The notes under the pieces were generated by a model that worked only from the letters and a program-made list of their open reading frames with translations, was not told the DNA's origin and ran no database searches. The position numbers were made by a program, and so were the translations under genes. 64,000 nucleotides of DNA. It comes from Jejubacter sp036620675. GTDB lineage: Bacteria; Pseudomonadota; Gammaproteobacteria; Enterobacterales; Enterobacteriaceae. Below, piece after piece: positions 41,969-51,566 of this stretch (the stretch's first letter is position 1; each line of letters opens with the position of its first letter). The stretch lies in NCBI GenBank assembly GCA_036620675.1, contig JAZHEE010000008.1. One strand, 5' to 3'.

Positions 41969-42910
41969 ATGATGGAAAATTATAAACATACCACGGTACT
42001 GCTCGACGAAGCCGTAGAGGGTCTTAACCCGCGTCGTGATGGTATCTACATTGATGGCACTTTTGGTCGCGGTGGTCATTCCCGTCTGATTCTGTCCCGC
42101 CTGGGGCCGGAGGGGCGTCTGCTGGCTATCGATCGCGACCCTCAGGCGATTGCCGCCGCTCAGGCCATCGACGATCCGCGCTTTTCCATCATTCATGGAC
42201 CTTTCTCTGCGCTTGCTGACTATATGCGCGAGCGCTCGCTTGCCGGCCGTATCGACGGCATTCTGCTTGACCTTGGGGTTTCCTCTCCCCAGCTCGACGA
42301 TCCCGAGCGTGGTTTTTCTTTTATGCGCGACGGCCCGCTTGATATGCGCATGGATCCCAGCCGTGGCCGTTCGGCCGCCGAATGGCTGATGGATGCCGAA
42401 GAGGATGAGATAGCCCGGGTGCTGAAAACCTGGGGCGAGGAGCGCTTTGCGAAGCGTATTGCCCGCGCCATCGTCGAGCGCAACCGTGAACAGCCAATGA
42501 CCCGAACTCGCGAGCTGGCGGAAGTGGTGGCAGCGGCCACCCCGGTCAAAGACAAGCATAAACACCCCGCGACCCGTACCTTCCAGGCGGTGCGCATCTG
42601 GGTAAACAGTGAACTGGAGGAGGTAGAGCTGGCGCTAAAAGGCTCGCTGGACGTACTTGCCCCGGGAGGGCGGCTTTCCATTATCAGTTTCCACTCGCTG
42701 GAGGACAGGCTGGTTAAACGCTTTATGCGTGAATACAGCCGTGGGCCTCAGGTGCCGGCGGGGATCCCGATGACGGAAGCGCAGCTTAACCAATTGGGCG
42801 GTCGCCAGCTGAAAATAATAGGAAAAATGATGCCGGGTGCAGAAGAAGTGGCGGACAACCCTCGAGCCCGGAGTTCAGTTCTGCGTATTGCAGAGAGGAC
42901 GAACGCATGA
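41969..42910 (+). CDS. rsmH: 16S rRNA m4C1402 methyltransferase RsmH (MraW)
   Basis: 313 residues, as in E. coli. N4-methylates C1402 in the ribosomal P site. SAM motif IDGTFGRGGHS; LLDLGVSSPQLDDPERGFSF and the C-terminal SFHSLEDRLVKRFM are family signatures. Its stop overlaps the ftsL start (ATGA). Confidence 0.97.
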   Translation: MMENYKHTTVLLDEAVEGLNPRRDGIYIDGTFGRGGHSRLILSRLGPEGRLLAIDRDPQAIAAAQAIDDPRFSIIHGPFSALADYMRERSLAGRIDGILLDLGVSSPQLDDPERGFSFMRDGPLDMRMDPSRGRSAAEWLMDAEEDEIARVLKTWGEERFAKRIARAIVERNREQPMTRTRELAEVVAAATPVKDKHKHPATRTFQAVRIWVNSELEEVELALKGSLDVLAPGGRLSIISFHSLEDRLVKRFMREYSRGPQVPAGIPMTEAQLNQLGGRQLKIIGKMMPGAEEVADNPRARSSVLRIAERTNA

Positions 42911-43272
42911 TTAGCAGAGTGACAGAGGCCCTGAGCAAAGTAACCGGGTCGATCGGAAGCAACGAGCGCCATGCCTTGCCTGGCGTAATCGGAAGCGACC
43001 TGTTGCGATATGGGAAGCTGCCACTCTGTCTTTTCATTGCCATTATCGTCACCGCCATTTTTGTGGTCACCACCGCGCACCATACCCGTCTGCTTACCGC
43101 GCAGCGCGAGCAGCTGGTACTGGAACGCGACGCGCTGGATATTGAATGGCGCAACCTGATTCTGGAAGAGAATGCCCTCGGCGATCACAGCCGGGTGGAA
43201 CGCACGGCCACGGAGAAACTGCATATGCAGCACGTGGATCCGGCACAGGAAAATATCGTGGTGCAGAAGTAG
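42907..43272 (+). CDS. ftsL: Cell division protein FtsL
   Basis: 121 residues, as in E. coli. Bitopic: short cytoplasmic N-terminus, one membrane span (about 35-57, LPLCLFIAIIVTAIFVVTT), then a periplasmic leucine-zipper-like coiled coil that pairs with FtsB and FtsQ and helps activate FtsWI. Overlaps rsmH. Confidence 0.96.
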   Translation: MISRVTEALSKVTGSIGSNERHALPGVIGSDLLRYGKLPLCLFIAIIVTAIFVVTTAHHTRLLTAQREQLVLERDALDIEWRNLILEENALGDHSRVERTATEKLHMQHVDPAQENIVVQK

Positions 43273-43307
43273 ATGTTTTTGATGAAGTCTAAGGAACCCG
43301 ATAACCA

Positions 43308-45074
43308 ATGAGAGCCGCGACGAGATCGCAAAAACCAAAACGTCAGGACGAACAGGCCAACTTTATCAGTTGGCGTTTTGCGTTGCTGTGCGGCTGCATC
43401 CTGTTGGCACTGGCATTTCTGCTGGGACGCGTGGCCTGGTTACAGATTATTAATCCCGACATGCTGGTTCGCCAGGGAGATATGCGTTCGCTGCGCGTGC
43501 AGGAAGTATCCACCGCGCGCGGCATGATTACCGATCGTGGCGGTCGCCCGCTGGCGGTTTCGGTACCGGTGAGCGCCGTCTGGGCTGACCCGAAAGAGCT
43601 GCATGCCGCCGGGGGGATCACTCTCGACAACCGCTGGCAGGCGCTGGCGGATGCGCTGAAGATGCCGCTGGATCAGGTGGCGAAGCGAGTAAACGCTAAC
43701 CCCAGAGGGCGCTTTATCTATCTGGCGCGTCAGGTTAACCCGGATATCGGCGACTACATCAAGAAGCTCAAACTGCCGGGGATTCATCTGCGCAAAGAGT
43801 CCCGTCGTTACTATCCCGCGGGAGCGGTGACCGCCCAGGTTATCGGCTTCACTAACGTCGACAGTCAAGGGATAGAAGGCGTTGAGAAGAGTTTTGACAA
43901 GTGGCTGACCGGGCAGCCCGGTGAGCGCATTGTGCGTAAGGATCGTTACGGTCGGGTGATCGAAGATATCTCTTCGACCGATAGCCAGGCGGCTCATAAC
44001 CTGGCGTTGAGTATCGACGAGCGCCTGCAGGCGCTGGTGTATCGCGAACTCAATAACGCAGTGGCGTTTAACAAAGCGGAATCGGGCAGCGCAGTGTTAG
44101 TGGACGTTAACACCGGCGAGATTCTGGCGATGGCGAACAGCCCGTCGTACAACCCGAACAATCTGGCGGGAACGCCGAAAGAGGTGATGCGTAACCGAAC
44201 CATCACCGACGTATTCGAACCGGGCTCTACGGTGAAGCCCATGGTGGTTATGACCGCGCTCCAGCGCGGTGTGGTACGGGAAAACAGCGTGCTGAACACG
44301 ATTCCCTACCGGATAAGCGGACATGAAATTCGGGACGTGGCGCGCTACAGCGAGCTGACCGTCACCGGAATTCTGCAGAAGTCGAGTAACGTCGGCGTCT
44401 CCAAGCTGGCGTTAGCGATGCCGTCCTCTGCGTTAGTAGATACTTACTCACGCTTTGGATTGGGAAAATCGACCAATTTGGGGTTGGTCGGAGAACGCAG
44501 TGGCTTATATCCAAAAAAACAACGGTGGTCTGACTTAGAGAGGGCCACCTTCTCTTTCGGCTACGGGCTAATGGTAACGCCGTTACAGTTAGCGCGAGTC
44601 TACGCAACAATCGGTAGCTTCGGGGTGTATCGCCCCCTGTCTATCACTAAGGTCGATCCGCCGGTACCCGGCGAGCGTATTTTCCAGGAGTCCATCGTAC
44701 GAACGGTGGTTCACATGATGGAGAGCGTGGCGCTACCCGGCGGCGGCGGGGTGAAGGCGGCAATTAAGGGGTACCGAATCGCCATCAAGACCGGTACCGC
44801 CAAGAAGGTCGGCCCTGATGGACGCTACATCAACAAATATATTGCTTACACCGCGGGTGTCGCGCCTGCCAGCAATCCGCGTTTTGCGCTGGTCGTGGTC
44901 ATCAACGATCCGCAGGCGGGCAAATACTATGGCGGCGCCGTTTCAGCGCCGGTATTTGGCGCCATCATGGGCGGCGTTCTGCGTACCATGAACGTCGAGC
45001 CGGATGCGTTGCCAACGAACGATAAAAACGAATTTGTGATTAATGAAGGTGGGAAAACGGGTGGCAGATCGTAA
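43308..45074 (+). CDS. ftsI: Septal peptidoglycan transpeptidase FtsI (PBP3)
   Basis: 588 residues, exactly E. coli. Membrane span near 20-40, pedestal domain, then the penicillin-binding transpeptidase domain with the active-site SxxK in PGSTVKP (near 307), SSN in KSSNVGVS and KTGTAKK. The four-residue insertion after P333 known from beta-lactam-resistant E. coli is not present. Works with FtsW. The 3' end overlaps murE by 14 bases. Confidence 0.98.
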   Translation: MRAATRSQKPKRQDEQANFISWRFALLCGCILLALAFLLGRVAWLQIINPDMLVRQGDMRSLRVQEVSTARGMITDRGGRPLAVSVPVSAVWADPKELHAAGGITLDNRWQALADALKMPLDQVAKRVNANPRGRFIYLARQVNPDIGDYIKKLKLPGIHLRKESRRYYPAGAVTAQVIGFTNVDSQGIEGVEKSFDKWLTGQPGERIVRKDRYGRVIEDISSTDSQAAHNLALSIDERLQALVYRELNNAVAFNKAESGSAVLVDVNTGEILAMANSPSYNPNNLAGTPKEVMRNRTITDVFEPGSTVKPMVVMTALQRGVVRENSVLNTIPYRISGHEIRDVARYSELTVTGILQKSSNVGVSKLALAMPSSALVDTYSRFGLGKSTNLGLVGERSGLYPKKQRWSDLERATFSFGYGLMVTPLQLARVYATIGSFGVYRPLSITKVDPPVPGERIFQESIVRTVVHMMESVALPGGGGVKAAIKGYRIAIKTGTAKKVGPDGRYINKYIAYTAGVAPASNPRFALVVVINDPQAGKYYGGAVSAPVFGAIMGGVLRTMNVEPDALPTNDKNEFVINEGGKTGGRS

Positions 45075-46548
45075 TTTGCATGACCTGGTGGCTCCCTGGG
45101 CGCCACAGGCACCGGAGCGAACGCTTCGGGAGATGACGCTCGACAGCCGCGTGGCGGCGTCGGGGGATCTCTTTGTTGCCGTAAAAGGTCATCAGGCTGA
45201 TGGACGTCGTTTTATTCCGCAGGCGATAGCGCAGGGCGTTGCCGCTGTGGTCGCGGAAGCCGATGGCGAAGCTGCCGATGGTGAGGTGCGCGAAGTCCAC
45301 GGCGTGCCGGTTATCTGGTTAAGCCAGCTTAATCAGCGTCTGTCCGCGCTGGCTGGTCGCTTTTACGGTTCTCCATCGCACCACTTACGTCTGGTCGGGG
45401 TTACCGGAACTAACGGAAAAACCACGACGACACAACTGCTGGCTCAGTGGGCGCAACTGATAGGTGAAACCAGCGCGGTGATGGGGACTGTGGGCAACGG
45501 GCTGCTCGGCCAGGTGGCGCCGACTGAAAACACCACAGGCTCTGCGGTCGATGTTCAGCAGGTGCTGGCGGGTCTGAAAGAACAAGGCGCGACCTTTGCC
45601 GCGATGGAAGTTTCTTCTCACGGCCTGGTGCAGCATCGCGTTGCCGCGCTGCATTTCGCGGCCGCTGTTTTCACCAATTTAAGCCGCGATCATCTCGATT
45701 ATCACGGTGATATGGCGAATTACGAAGAGGCCAAATGGCAGCTTTTCTCCACCCATCACCACGGTCAGGCGATTATCAATGCCGACGATGAAACTGGCCG
45801 GCGCTGGCTGGAACGACTGCCGGATGCGGTGGCGGTTTCGATGGAAGATCGAATTAACCCGAACTGCCATGGCCGCTGGCTGAAGGCGACCGGTGTCGAC
45901 TACCACGACAGTGGCGCCACTATCCGCTTTAACTCAAGCTGGGGCGAAGGTGCAATCGAAAGCCGTCTGATGGGGGCTTTTAACGTCAGCAATCTGCTGC
46001 TGGCGCTGGCGACGCTGCTCTCCCTGGGCTATCCGCTGGAGAAACTGACGGAAAGCGCCGCTCGGCTTCAGCCGGTGTGTGGCCGGATGGAAGTTTTCAC
46101 AGCACCGGGTAAACCGACCGTGGTCGTGGATTACGCCCACACGCCAGATGCGCTGGAAAAAGCGCTGGAAGCGGCGCGTTTGCACTGTAAAGGCCAGCTG
46201 TGGTGCGTCTTCGGCTGCGGCGGCGATCGCGATAAAGGTAAACGCCCGCTGATGGGCGCGGTGGCCGAAGAGTTCGCCGATATCGTGGTGGTGACGGATG
46301 ACAATCCCCGTACCGAAGAGCCGCGAGCCATCGTTGAGGATATCCTGGCCGGTATGACCGACGCGGGACATGCCCGGGTGGTTGCGGGCCGTGCTGAAGC
46401 GGTGACTAATGCCATTATGCAAGCAGGAGCCGATGATGTGGTGCTGGTTGCAGGCAAAGGTCACGAAGATTACCAGATAGTCGGCAATCGCCGGCTGGAT
46501 TATTCGGATCGCGTCACCGTCGCGCGACTGCTGGGAGTGATGGCATGA
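45061..46548 (+). CDS. murE: UDP-MurNAc-tripeptide synthetase (meso-DAP adding)
   Basis: 495 residues from GTG 45061 (ADRNLHDLVAPW), the E. coli length. Adds meso-diaminopimelate to UDP-MurNAc-L-Ala-D-Glu. ATP-binding GVTGTNGKTTTT near 112; the DNPRTEEPR motif near 413 marks meso-DAP, not lysine, specificity. Overlaps ftsI at the start and murF (ATGA) at the end. Confidence 0.97.
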   Translation: MADRNLHDLVAPWAPQAPERTLREMTLDSRVAASGDLFVAVKGHQADGRRFIPQAIAQGVAAVVAEADGEAADGEVREVHGVPVIWLSQLNQRLSALAGRFYGSPSHHLRLVGVTGTNGKTTTTQLLAQWAQLIGETSAVMGTVGNGLLGQVAPTENTTGSAVDVQQVLAGLKEQGATFAAMEVSSHGLVQHRVAALHFAAAVFTNLSRDHLDYHGDMANYEEAKWQLFSTHHHGQAIINADDETGRRWLERLPDAVAVSMEDRINPNCHGRWLKATGVDYHDSGATIRFNSSWGEGAIESRLMGAFNVSNLLLALATLLSLGYPLEKLTESAARLQPVCGRMEVFTAPGKPTVVVDYAHTPDALEKALEAARLHCKGQLWCVFGCGGDRDKGKRPLMGAVAEEFADIVVVTDDNPRTEEPRAIVEDILAGMTDAGHARVVAGRAEAVTNAIMQAGADDVVLVAGKGHEDYQIVGNRRLDYSDRVTVARLLGVMA

Positions 46549-47903
46549 TTAGCCTGTCTCTGAGCCAGCTGGCGCAGGCGGTGAATGGCCGCCTGGTCGG
46601 TGCTGATGGCACTATCGACGCGGTCGCCACCGATACGCGTAAAATCACGCCGGGTTGTCTGTTTGTGGCGTTGAAGGGCGAGCGTTTCGACGCCCATGAT
46701 TTTGCCGCGCAGGCGCTGGAAAGCGGCGCCGGCGCGTTACTGGTGAGCCGTGAACTGGCCGTTAAGGCGCCGCAGGTGGTGGTTGAGGATACCCGCCACG
46801 CCTTCGGTCTGCTGGCTGCCTGGGTGCGCCAGCAGGTGCCGACCCGGATCGTCGCTCTGACCGGCTCTTCCGGGAAAACTTCGGTGAAAGAGATGACCGC
46901 GGCGATTCTGCGCCAGTGCGGTAATACCCTTTATACCGAAGGCAATCTGAACAACGATATCGGCGTGCCGATGACGCTGCTGCGTCTGGCGCCGGAACAT
47001 GAATACGCGGTGATTGAACTGGGGGCGAACCATCAGGGCGAAATCGCCTGGACCACCAGTCTGACCCGGCCGGAAGCGGCGCTGGTTAACAACCTGGCGG
47101 CGGCGCATCTCGAAGGCTTCGGGTCGCTTGCCGGCGTTGCGAAAGCGAAGGGTGAGATCTTCGAAGGCCTTGCCCCTGACGGCACGGCAATTATTAATGC
47201 CGACAGCAACGATCTGGACAACTGGCGCGGGATCATCGGCGATCGCCGCACCTGGCGTTTTTCTCCCGATGCCGCCGGCTGCGATTTCAGCGCCAGCGAT
47301 GTGCGGATTGGCGCAGACGGCACGCACTTCACGCTGAACGCGCCTGACGGGGCGTTCGAAGTGACGCTGCCGCTGCCCGGGCGCCATAACATCGCTAATG
47401 CGCTGGCTGCGACGGCTCTGGCGATGGCGGTTGGCGCTGCGCCGCAGGCGGTACAGCAGGGACTGGCGCAGTTGCAAGCGGTGCCGGGCCGTCTGTTTCC
47501 CATTCGACTGGCAGAGAATCAACTGCTGCTGGACGACAGCTATAACGCCAATGTGGGCTCAATGACCGCCGCGGTGCAGGTTCTGGCGGAAATGCCTGGC
47601 CAGCGCGTGCTGGTGGTGGGCGATATGGGCGAGTTAGGGAGCGAAGCACAAGTGTGCCACCGCCAGGTGGGCGAGGCGGCTCGCGCAGCGGGCATCGACA
47701 AGGTGCTGAGCGTTGGTGTTCTGAGTCAGGCGCTGAGCCGCGCGAGCGGCGTGGGCGAACATTTTAATGATAAGCCGGCTCTGGTGGCGCGCCTTAAAAC
47801 GCTGCTTGCCGAAAATGCCACGGTAACGATTTTAGTGAAAGGTTCACGTAGCTCTGCCATGGAGCAGGTAGTGCAAGCATTACAGGAGAAGGGGACATGT
47901 TAG
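46545..47903 (+). CDS. murF: UDP-MurNAc-pentapeptide synthetase MurF
   Basis: 452 residues, as in E. coli. Adds D-Ala-D-Ala to the tripeptide. ALTGSSGKTSVKEMTA is the ATP loop; EGNLNNDIGVP and ELGANHQGEI are family motifs. Overlaps murE by 4 and mraY by 7 bases. Confidence 0.97.
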   Translation: MISLSLSQLAQAVNGRLVGADGTIDAVATDTRKITPGCLFVALKGERFDAHDFAAQALESGAGALLVSRELAVKAPQVVVEDTRHAFGLLAAWVRQQVPTRIVALTGSSGKTSVKEMTAAILRQCGNTLYTEGNLNNDIGVPMTLLRLAPEHEYAVIELGANHQGEIAWTTSLTRPEAALVNNLAAAHLEGFGSLAGVAKAKGEIFEGLAPDGTAIINADSNDLDNWRGIIGDRRTWRFSPDAAGCDFSASDVRIGADGTHFTLNAPDGAFEVTLPLPGRHNIANALAATALAMAVGAAPQAVQQGLAQLQAVPGRLFPIRLAENQLLLDDSYNANVGSMTAAVQVLAEMPGQRVLVVGDMGELGSEAQVCHRQVGEAARAAGIDKVLSVGVLSQALSRASGVGEHFNDKPALVARLKTLLAENATVTILVKGSRSSAMEQVVQALQEKGTC

Positions 47904-48979
47904 TCTGGCTGGCCGAGCATCTGGTCCAATTTTATTCTGGCTTTAACGTCTTTTCGTATCTGACGTTCAGGGCCATCGTCAGCCTGCTGACAGCGCTGTT
48001 TATCTCGTTGTGGATGGGGCCGCGTCTGATCGCCCGTTTGCAGGAGCTCTCTTTCGGGCAGGTGGTTCGTAACGACGGGCCGGAGTCCCACTTCAGCAAG
48101 CGTGGAACGCCGACTATGGGTGGACTGATGATCCTGACGTCGATTGTGATCTCCGTGCTGATGTGGGCTTATCCTTCCAACCCTTACGTCTGGTGCGTAC
48201 TGTTCGTGCTGGTGGGTTACGGCATCGTGGGCTTTGTGGACGATTATCGCAAAGTGGTGCGCAAGGATACTAAAGGGCTGGTGGCGCGCTGGAAATATTT
48301 CTGGATGTCCGCTATCGCGCTGGTGGTGGCTTTCGTCCTCTATATTACCGGCAAGGGAACCCCGGCCACCGAGCTGGTGGTGCCGTTCTTTAAAGATGTG
48401 ATGCCCCAGTTGGGGATTTTCTACATTTTGCTGGCCTACTTTGTGATTGTTGGTACCGGTAATGCGGTCAACCTGACAGATGGTCTGGATGGTCTGGCGA
48501 TTATGCCGACGGTGCTGGTCGCCGCAGGTTTTGCGCTGGTGGCCTGGGCGACCGGGAACATGAACTTCGCCAGTTACCTGCACATTCCCTATCTGCGTCA
48601 CGCAGGGGAGCTGGTGATTGTCTGTACGGCTATTGTTGGTGCCGGGCTGGGCTTCTTGTGGTTTAACACCTATCCGGCGCAGGTTTTTATGGGCGATGTG
48701 GGATCGCTGGCTCTGGGCGGCGCGCTGGGCGTTATTGCGGTGCTGCTGCGTCAGGAATTTCTGCTGGTCATTATGGGCGGGGTCTTCGTGGTGGAGACGC
48801 TGTCGGTTATTTTGCAGGTGGGCTCCTTCAAGCTGCGCGGTCAGCGCATCTTCCGAATGGCGCCTATCCATCACCACTATGAGCTGAAAGGCTGGCCGGA
48901 ACCGCGCGTCATTGTGCGCTTCTGGATTATTTCACTGATGCTGGTCCTGATTGGTCTGGCGACGCTGAAGGTACGTTAA
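47897..48979 (+). CDS. mraY: Phospho-MurNAc-pentapeptide translocase MraY
   Basis: 360 residues, as in E. coli. Ten-span membrane enzyme making lipid I from undecaprenyl phosphate. Catalytic aspartates lie in GFVDDYRKV and NLTDGLDGLAI; the conserved HHHYELKGWPEP loop is near 324. Overlaps the murF 3' end. Confidence 0.98.
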   Translation: MLVWLAEHLVQFYSGFNVFSYLTFRAIVSLLTALFISLWMGPRLIARLQELSFGQVVRNDGPESHFSKRGTPTMGGLMILTSIVISVLMWAYPSNPYVWCVLFVLVGYGIVGFVDDYRKVVRKDTKGLVARWKYFWMSAIALVVAFVLYITGKGTPATELVVPFFKDVMPQLGIFYILLAYFVIVGTGNAVNLTDGLDGLAIMPTVLVAAGFALVAWATGNMNFASYLHIPYLRHAGELVIVCTAIVGAGLGFLWFNTYPAQVFMGDVGSLALGGALGVIAVLLRQEFLLVIMGGVFVVETLSVILQVGSFKLRGQRIFRMAPIHHHYELKGWPEPRVIVRFWIISLMLVLIGLATLKVR

Positions 48980-48981
48980 CG

Positions 48982-50298
48982 ATGGCGGATTACCAGGGGA
49001 AAAAGGTAGTCATTATCGGCCTGGGCATGACCGGGCTCTCCTGCGTGGAGTTTTTCCTGACGCGCGGTGTGACGCCGCGCGTCATGGACACCCGTATTTC
49101 GCCCGGCGGACTGGATAAGCTGGCGCCGGAAATCGAACGTCACCTGGGCGGTCTGAATGAAGACTGGCTGCTGGAAGCCGACCTGATCGTCGCCAGTCCG
49201 GGTATTGCGCTGGCGACGCCGGCTCTGGCTGCTGCGGCTGATGCCGGAGTGGAGATCGTTGGCGACATCGAGCTGTTCTGCCGCGAGGCGCAGGCACCGA
49301 TTGTGGCTATCACCGGCTCTAATGGTAAAAGCACCGTCACCCGCATGGTGGGGGAAATGGCAATCGCCGCCGGGGTTAACGTCGGCGTCGGCGGTAATAT
49401 CGGTTTACCGGCACTGATGCTGCTGGACGCCGAGCGTGAGCTGTATGTCCTGGAACTGTCCAGCTTCCAACTGGAAACCACATCCAGCCTGAAAGCAGCG
49501 GCGGCCACGGTGCTGAATGTCACTGAAGATCACATGGACCGCTATCCGCTTGGCCTGCAGCAGTATCGCGGCGCTAAACTGCGTATCTATGAAAATGCGG
49601 CGGTGTGCGTGGTGAACGCCGATGATGCTCTGACCATGCCGGTGCGCGGCGCCGATGAGCGCTGCGTCAGCTTTGGGGTGGATGTCGGGGATTATCACCT
49701 TAACCGCCAGCAGGGCGACACCTGGCTGCGGGTACGCGGCGAGAAGGTTCTGAACGTTAATGAGATGCAGCTGGTCGGGCAGCATAACTACAGCAACGCC
49801 CTGGCGGCGCTGGCGCTGGCGGATGCGGTAGCACTGCCCAGAGCCAGTAGCCTGCGGGCGCTGACCACTTTTGGCGGCCTGCCGCACCGTTTCCAGCTGG
49901 TGCTGGATCACAACGGTGTGCGCTGGATTAACGATTCGAAGGCAACCAATGTGGGCAGTACCGAGGCTGCGTTGAATGGTCTGCAGGTGGCTGGCACGCT
50001 GCATTTGCTGCTGGGCGGCGATGGCAAATCGGCGGACTTTACGCCGCTGAGCCGCTACCTGCAGGGCGATCGTATCCGTCTTTATTGCTTTGGCCGCGAT
50101 GGCGGCGAGCTGGCGGCGCTGCGTCCGGAGATCGCGGAGCAGACTGAAACTATGGAGCAGGCCATGCGCCTGATCGCTCCCCGGGTTCGTCCCGGTGATA
50201 TGGTGCTACTGTCACCGGCCTGCGCCAGCCTCGATCAGTTTAAAAATTTTGAACAGCGTGGAGATAACTTCACGCAACTGGCGAAGGAGTTGGGCTGA
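48982..50298 (+). CDS. murD: UDP-MurNAc-L-alanine:D-glutamate ligase MurD
   Basis: 438 residues, as in E. coli. Adds D-glutamate to UDP-MurNAc-L-Ala in the cytoplasm. ATP loop AITGSNGKSTVTRM near 110; NVTEDHMDRY and INDSKATNVGSTEAAL are Mur ligase motifs. Its last base is the first base of the ftsW ATG (TGATG). Confidence 0.97.
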   Translation: MADYQGKKVVIIGLGMTGLSCVEFFLTRGVTPRVMDTRISPGGLDKLAPEIERHLGGLNEDWLLEADLIVASPGIALATPALAAAADAGVEIVGDIELFCREAQAPIVAITGSNGKSTVTRMVGEMAIAAGVNVGVGGNIGLPALMLLDAERELYVLELSSFQLETTSSLKAAAATVLNVTEDHMDRYPLGLQQYRGAKLRIYENAAVCVVNADDALTMPVRGADERCVSFGVDVGDYHLNRQQGDTWLRVRGEKVLNVNEMQLVGQHNYSNALAALALADAVALPRASSLRALTTFGGLPHRFQLVLDHNGVRWINDSKATNVGSTEAALNGLQVAGTLHLLLGGDGKSADFTPLSRYLQGDRIRLYCFGRDGGELAALRPEIAEQTETMEQAMRLIAPRVRPGDMVLLSPACASLDQFKNFEQRGDNFTQLAKELG

Positions 50299-51566
50299 TG
50301 CGACTCTCTCTCCCGCATTTTAGAATGCCGCGCATGCCACATATACCGGGCGGCGGTGCTATTGGCGCGCTGCTGGCATGGCTCTTTACTGCGCTCAGGG
50401 GCTGGGTGATGGGCTCCCGCGAAGCGGACGACAACAGCATGGTGCTCTACGACCGCGTGCTGCTGTGGTTAACCTTCGGACTGGCGGCTATTGGTTTCAT
50501 TATGGTGACTTCGGCGTCTATGCCCGTGGGCCAGCGTCTGGCGGACGATCCTTTCCTGTTCGCCAAGCGCGACGCCATCTACCTGGTGCTGGCCTTTTTA
50601 CTGGCCATGGTCACTCTGCGTCTGCCGATGGCGTTCTGGCAGCGCTACAGCGCGGTGATGCTGCTGGCTTCGATCGCGATGCTTTTGATCGTGCTGGTGG
50701 TGGGAAGCTCGGTAAACGGCGCTTCGCGCTGGATTTCGCTGGGGCCGCTGCGTATACAGCCCGCGGAGTTTTCCAAGCTGTCCCTGTTCTGTTACCTGGC
50801 GAACTATCTGGTGCGCAAGGTCGACGAAGTCCGTAACAACCTGCGCGGCTTCCTGAAGCCGATGGGGGTTATCCTGGTCATGGCGATTCTGCTGTTGGCA
50901 CAGCCGGATCTCGGTACCGTCGTGGTGCTGTTTGTCACCACGCTGGCGATGCTGTTCCTGGCGGGGGCTAAGCTGTGGCAGTTCCTGGCGATTATCGGCA
51001 TGGGGATTTCGGCGGTGATTTTGCTGATTCTGGCGGAGCCTTATCGTATGCGGCGCGTCACTTCATTCTGGAACCCCTGGGAAGATCCCTTTGGCAGTGG
51101 TTATCAGCTTACCCAGTCTCTGATGGCCTTCGGGCGCGGCGAATTCTGGGGGCAAGGGCTGGGGAACTCGGTTCAGAAACTGGAGTATCTGCCCGAAGCA
51201 CACACCGACTTTATCTTCTCCATCATCGGTGAAGAGCTGGGATATATCGGTGTGGTGCTGGCGCTTTTGATGGTATTCTTCGTGGCCTTTCGCGCAATGT
51301 CGATAGGGCGCAAAGCGCTGGATATGAACCAGCGTTTCGCTGGCTTCCTGGCCTGCTCTATCGGTATCTGGTTTAGCTTCCAGGCGCTGGTCAACGTTGG
51401 GGCCGCGGCCGGTATGTTACCGACTAAAGGCCTGACGTTACCGCTTATCAGTTACGGTGGTTCGAGCCTGCTTATCATGTCGACGGCCATTATGATGCTG
51501 CTGCGAATTGATTATGAAACCCGGCTGGCTAAAGGCCAGGCGGTGACGAGAGGTGCTACGCGATGA
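50298..51566 (+). CDS. ftsW: Septal peptidoglycan glycosyltransferase FtsW
   Basis: 422 residues (E. coli 414; the extra residues are in the variable N-terminus, a Pro/Met/Gly-rich stretch). SEDS-family, about ten spans. AQPDLGTVVVL, WNPWEDPFGSGYQLTQSLMA and PLISYGGSSLL are SEDS signatures. Forms the septal synthase with FtsI. Ends in ATGA overlap with murG. Confidence 0.97.
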   Translation: MRLSLPHFRMPRMPHIPGGGAIGALLAWLFTALRGWVMGSREADDNSMVLYDRVLLWLTFGLAAIGFIMVTSASMPVGQRLADDPFLFAKRDAIYLVLAFLLAMVTLRLPMAFWQRYSAVMLLASIAMLLIVLVVGSSVNGASRWISLGPLRIQPAEFSKLSLFCYLANYLVRKVDEVRNNLRGFLKPMGVILVMAILLLAQPDLGTVVVLFVTTLAMLFLAGAKLWQFLAIIGMGISAVILLILAEPYRMRRVTSFWNPWEDPFGSGYQLTQSLMAFGRGEFWGQGLGNSVQKLEYLPEAHTDFIFSIIGEELGYIGVVLALLMVFFVAFRAMSIGRKALDMNQRFAGFLACSIGIWFSFQALVNVGAAAGMLPTKGLTLPLISYGGSSLLIMSTAIMMLLRIDYETRLAKGQAVTRGATR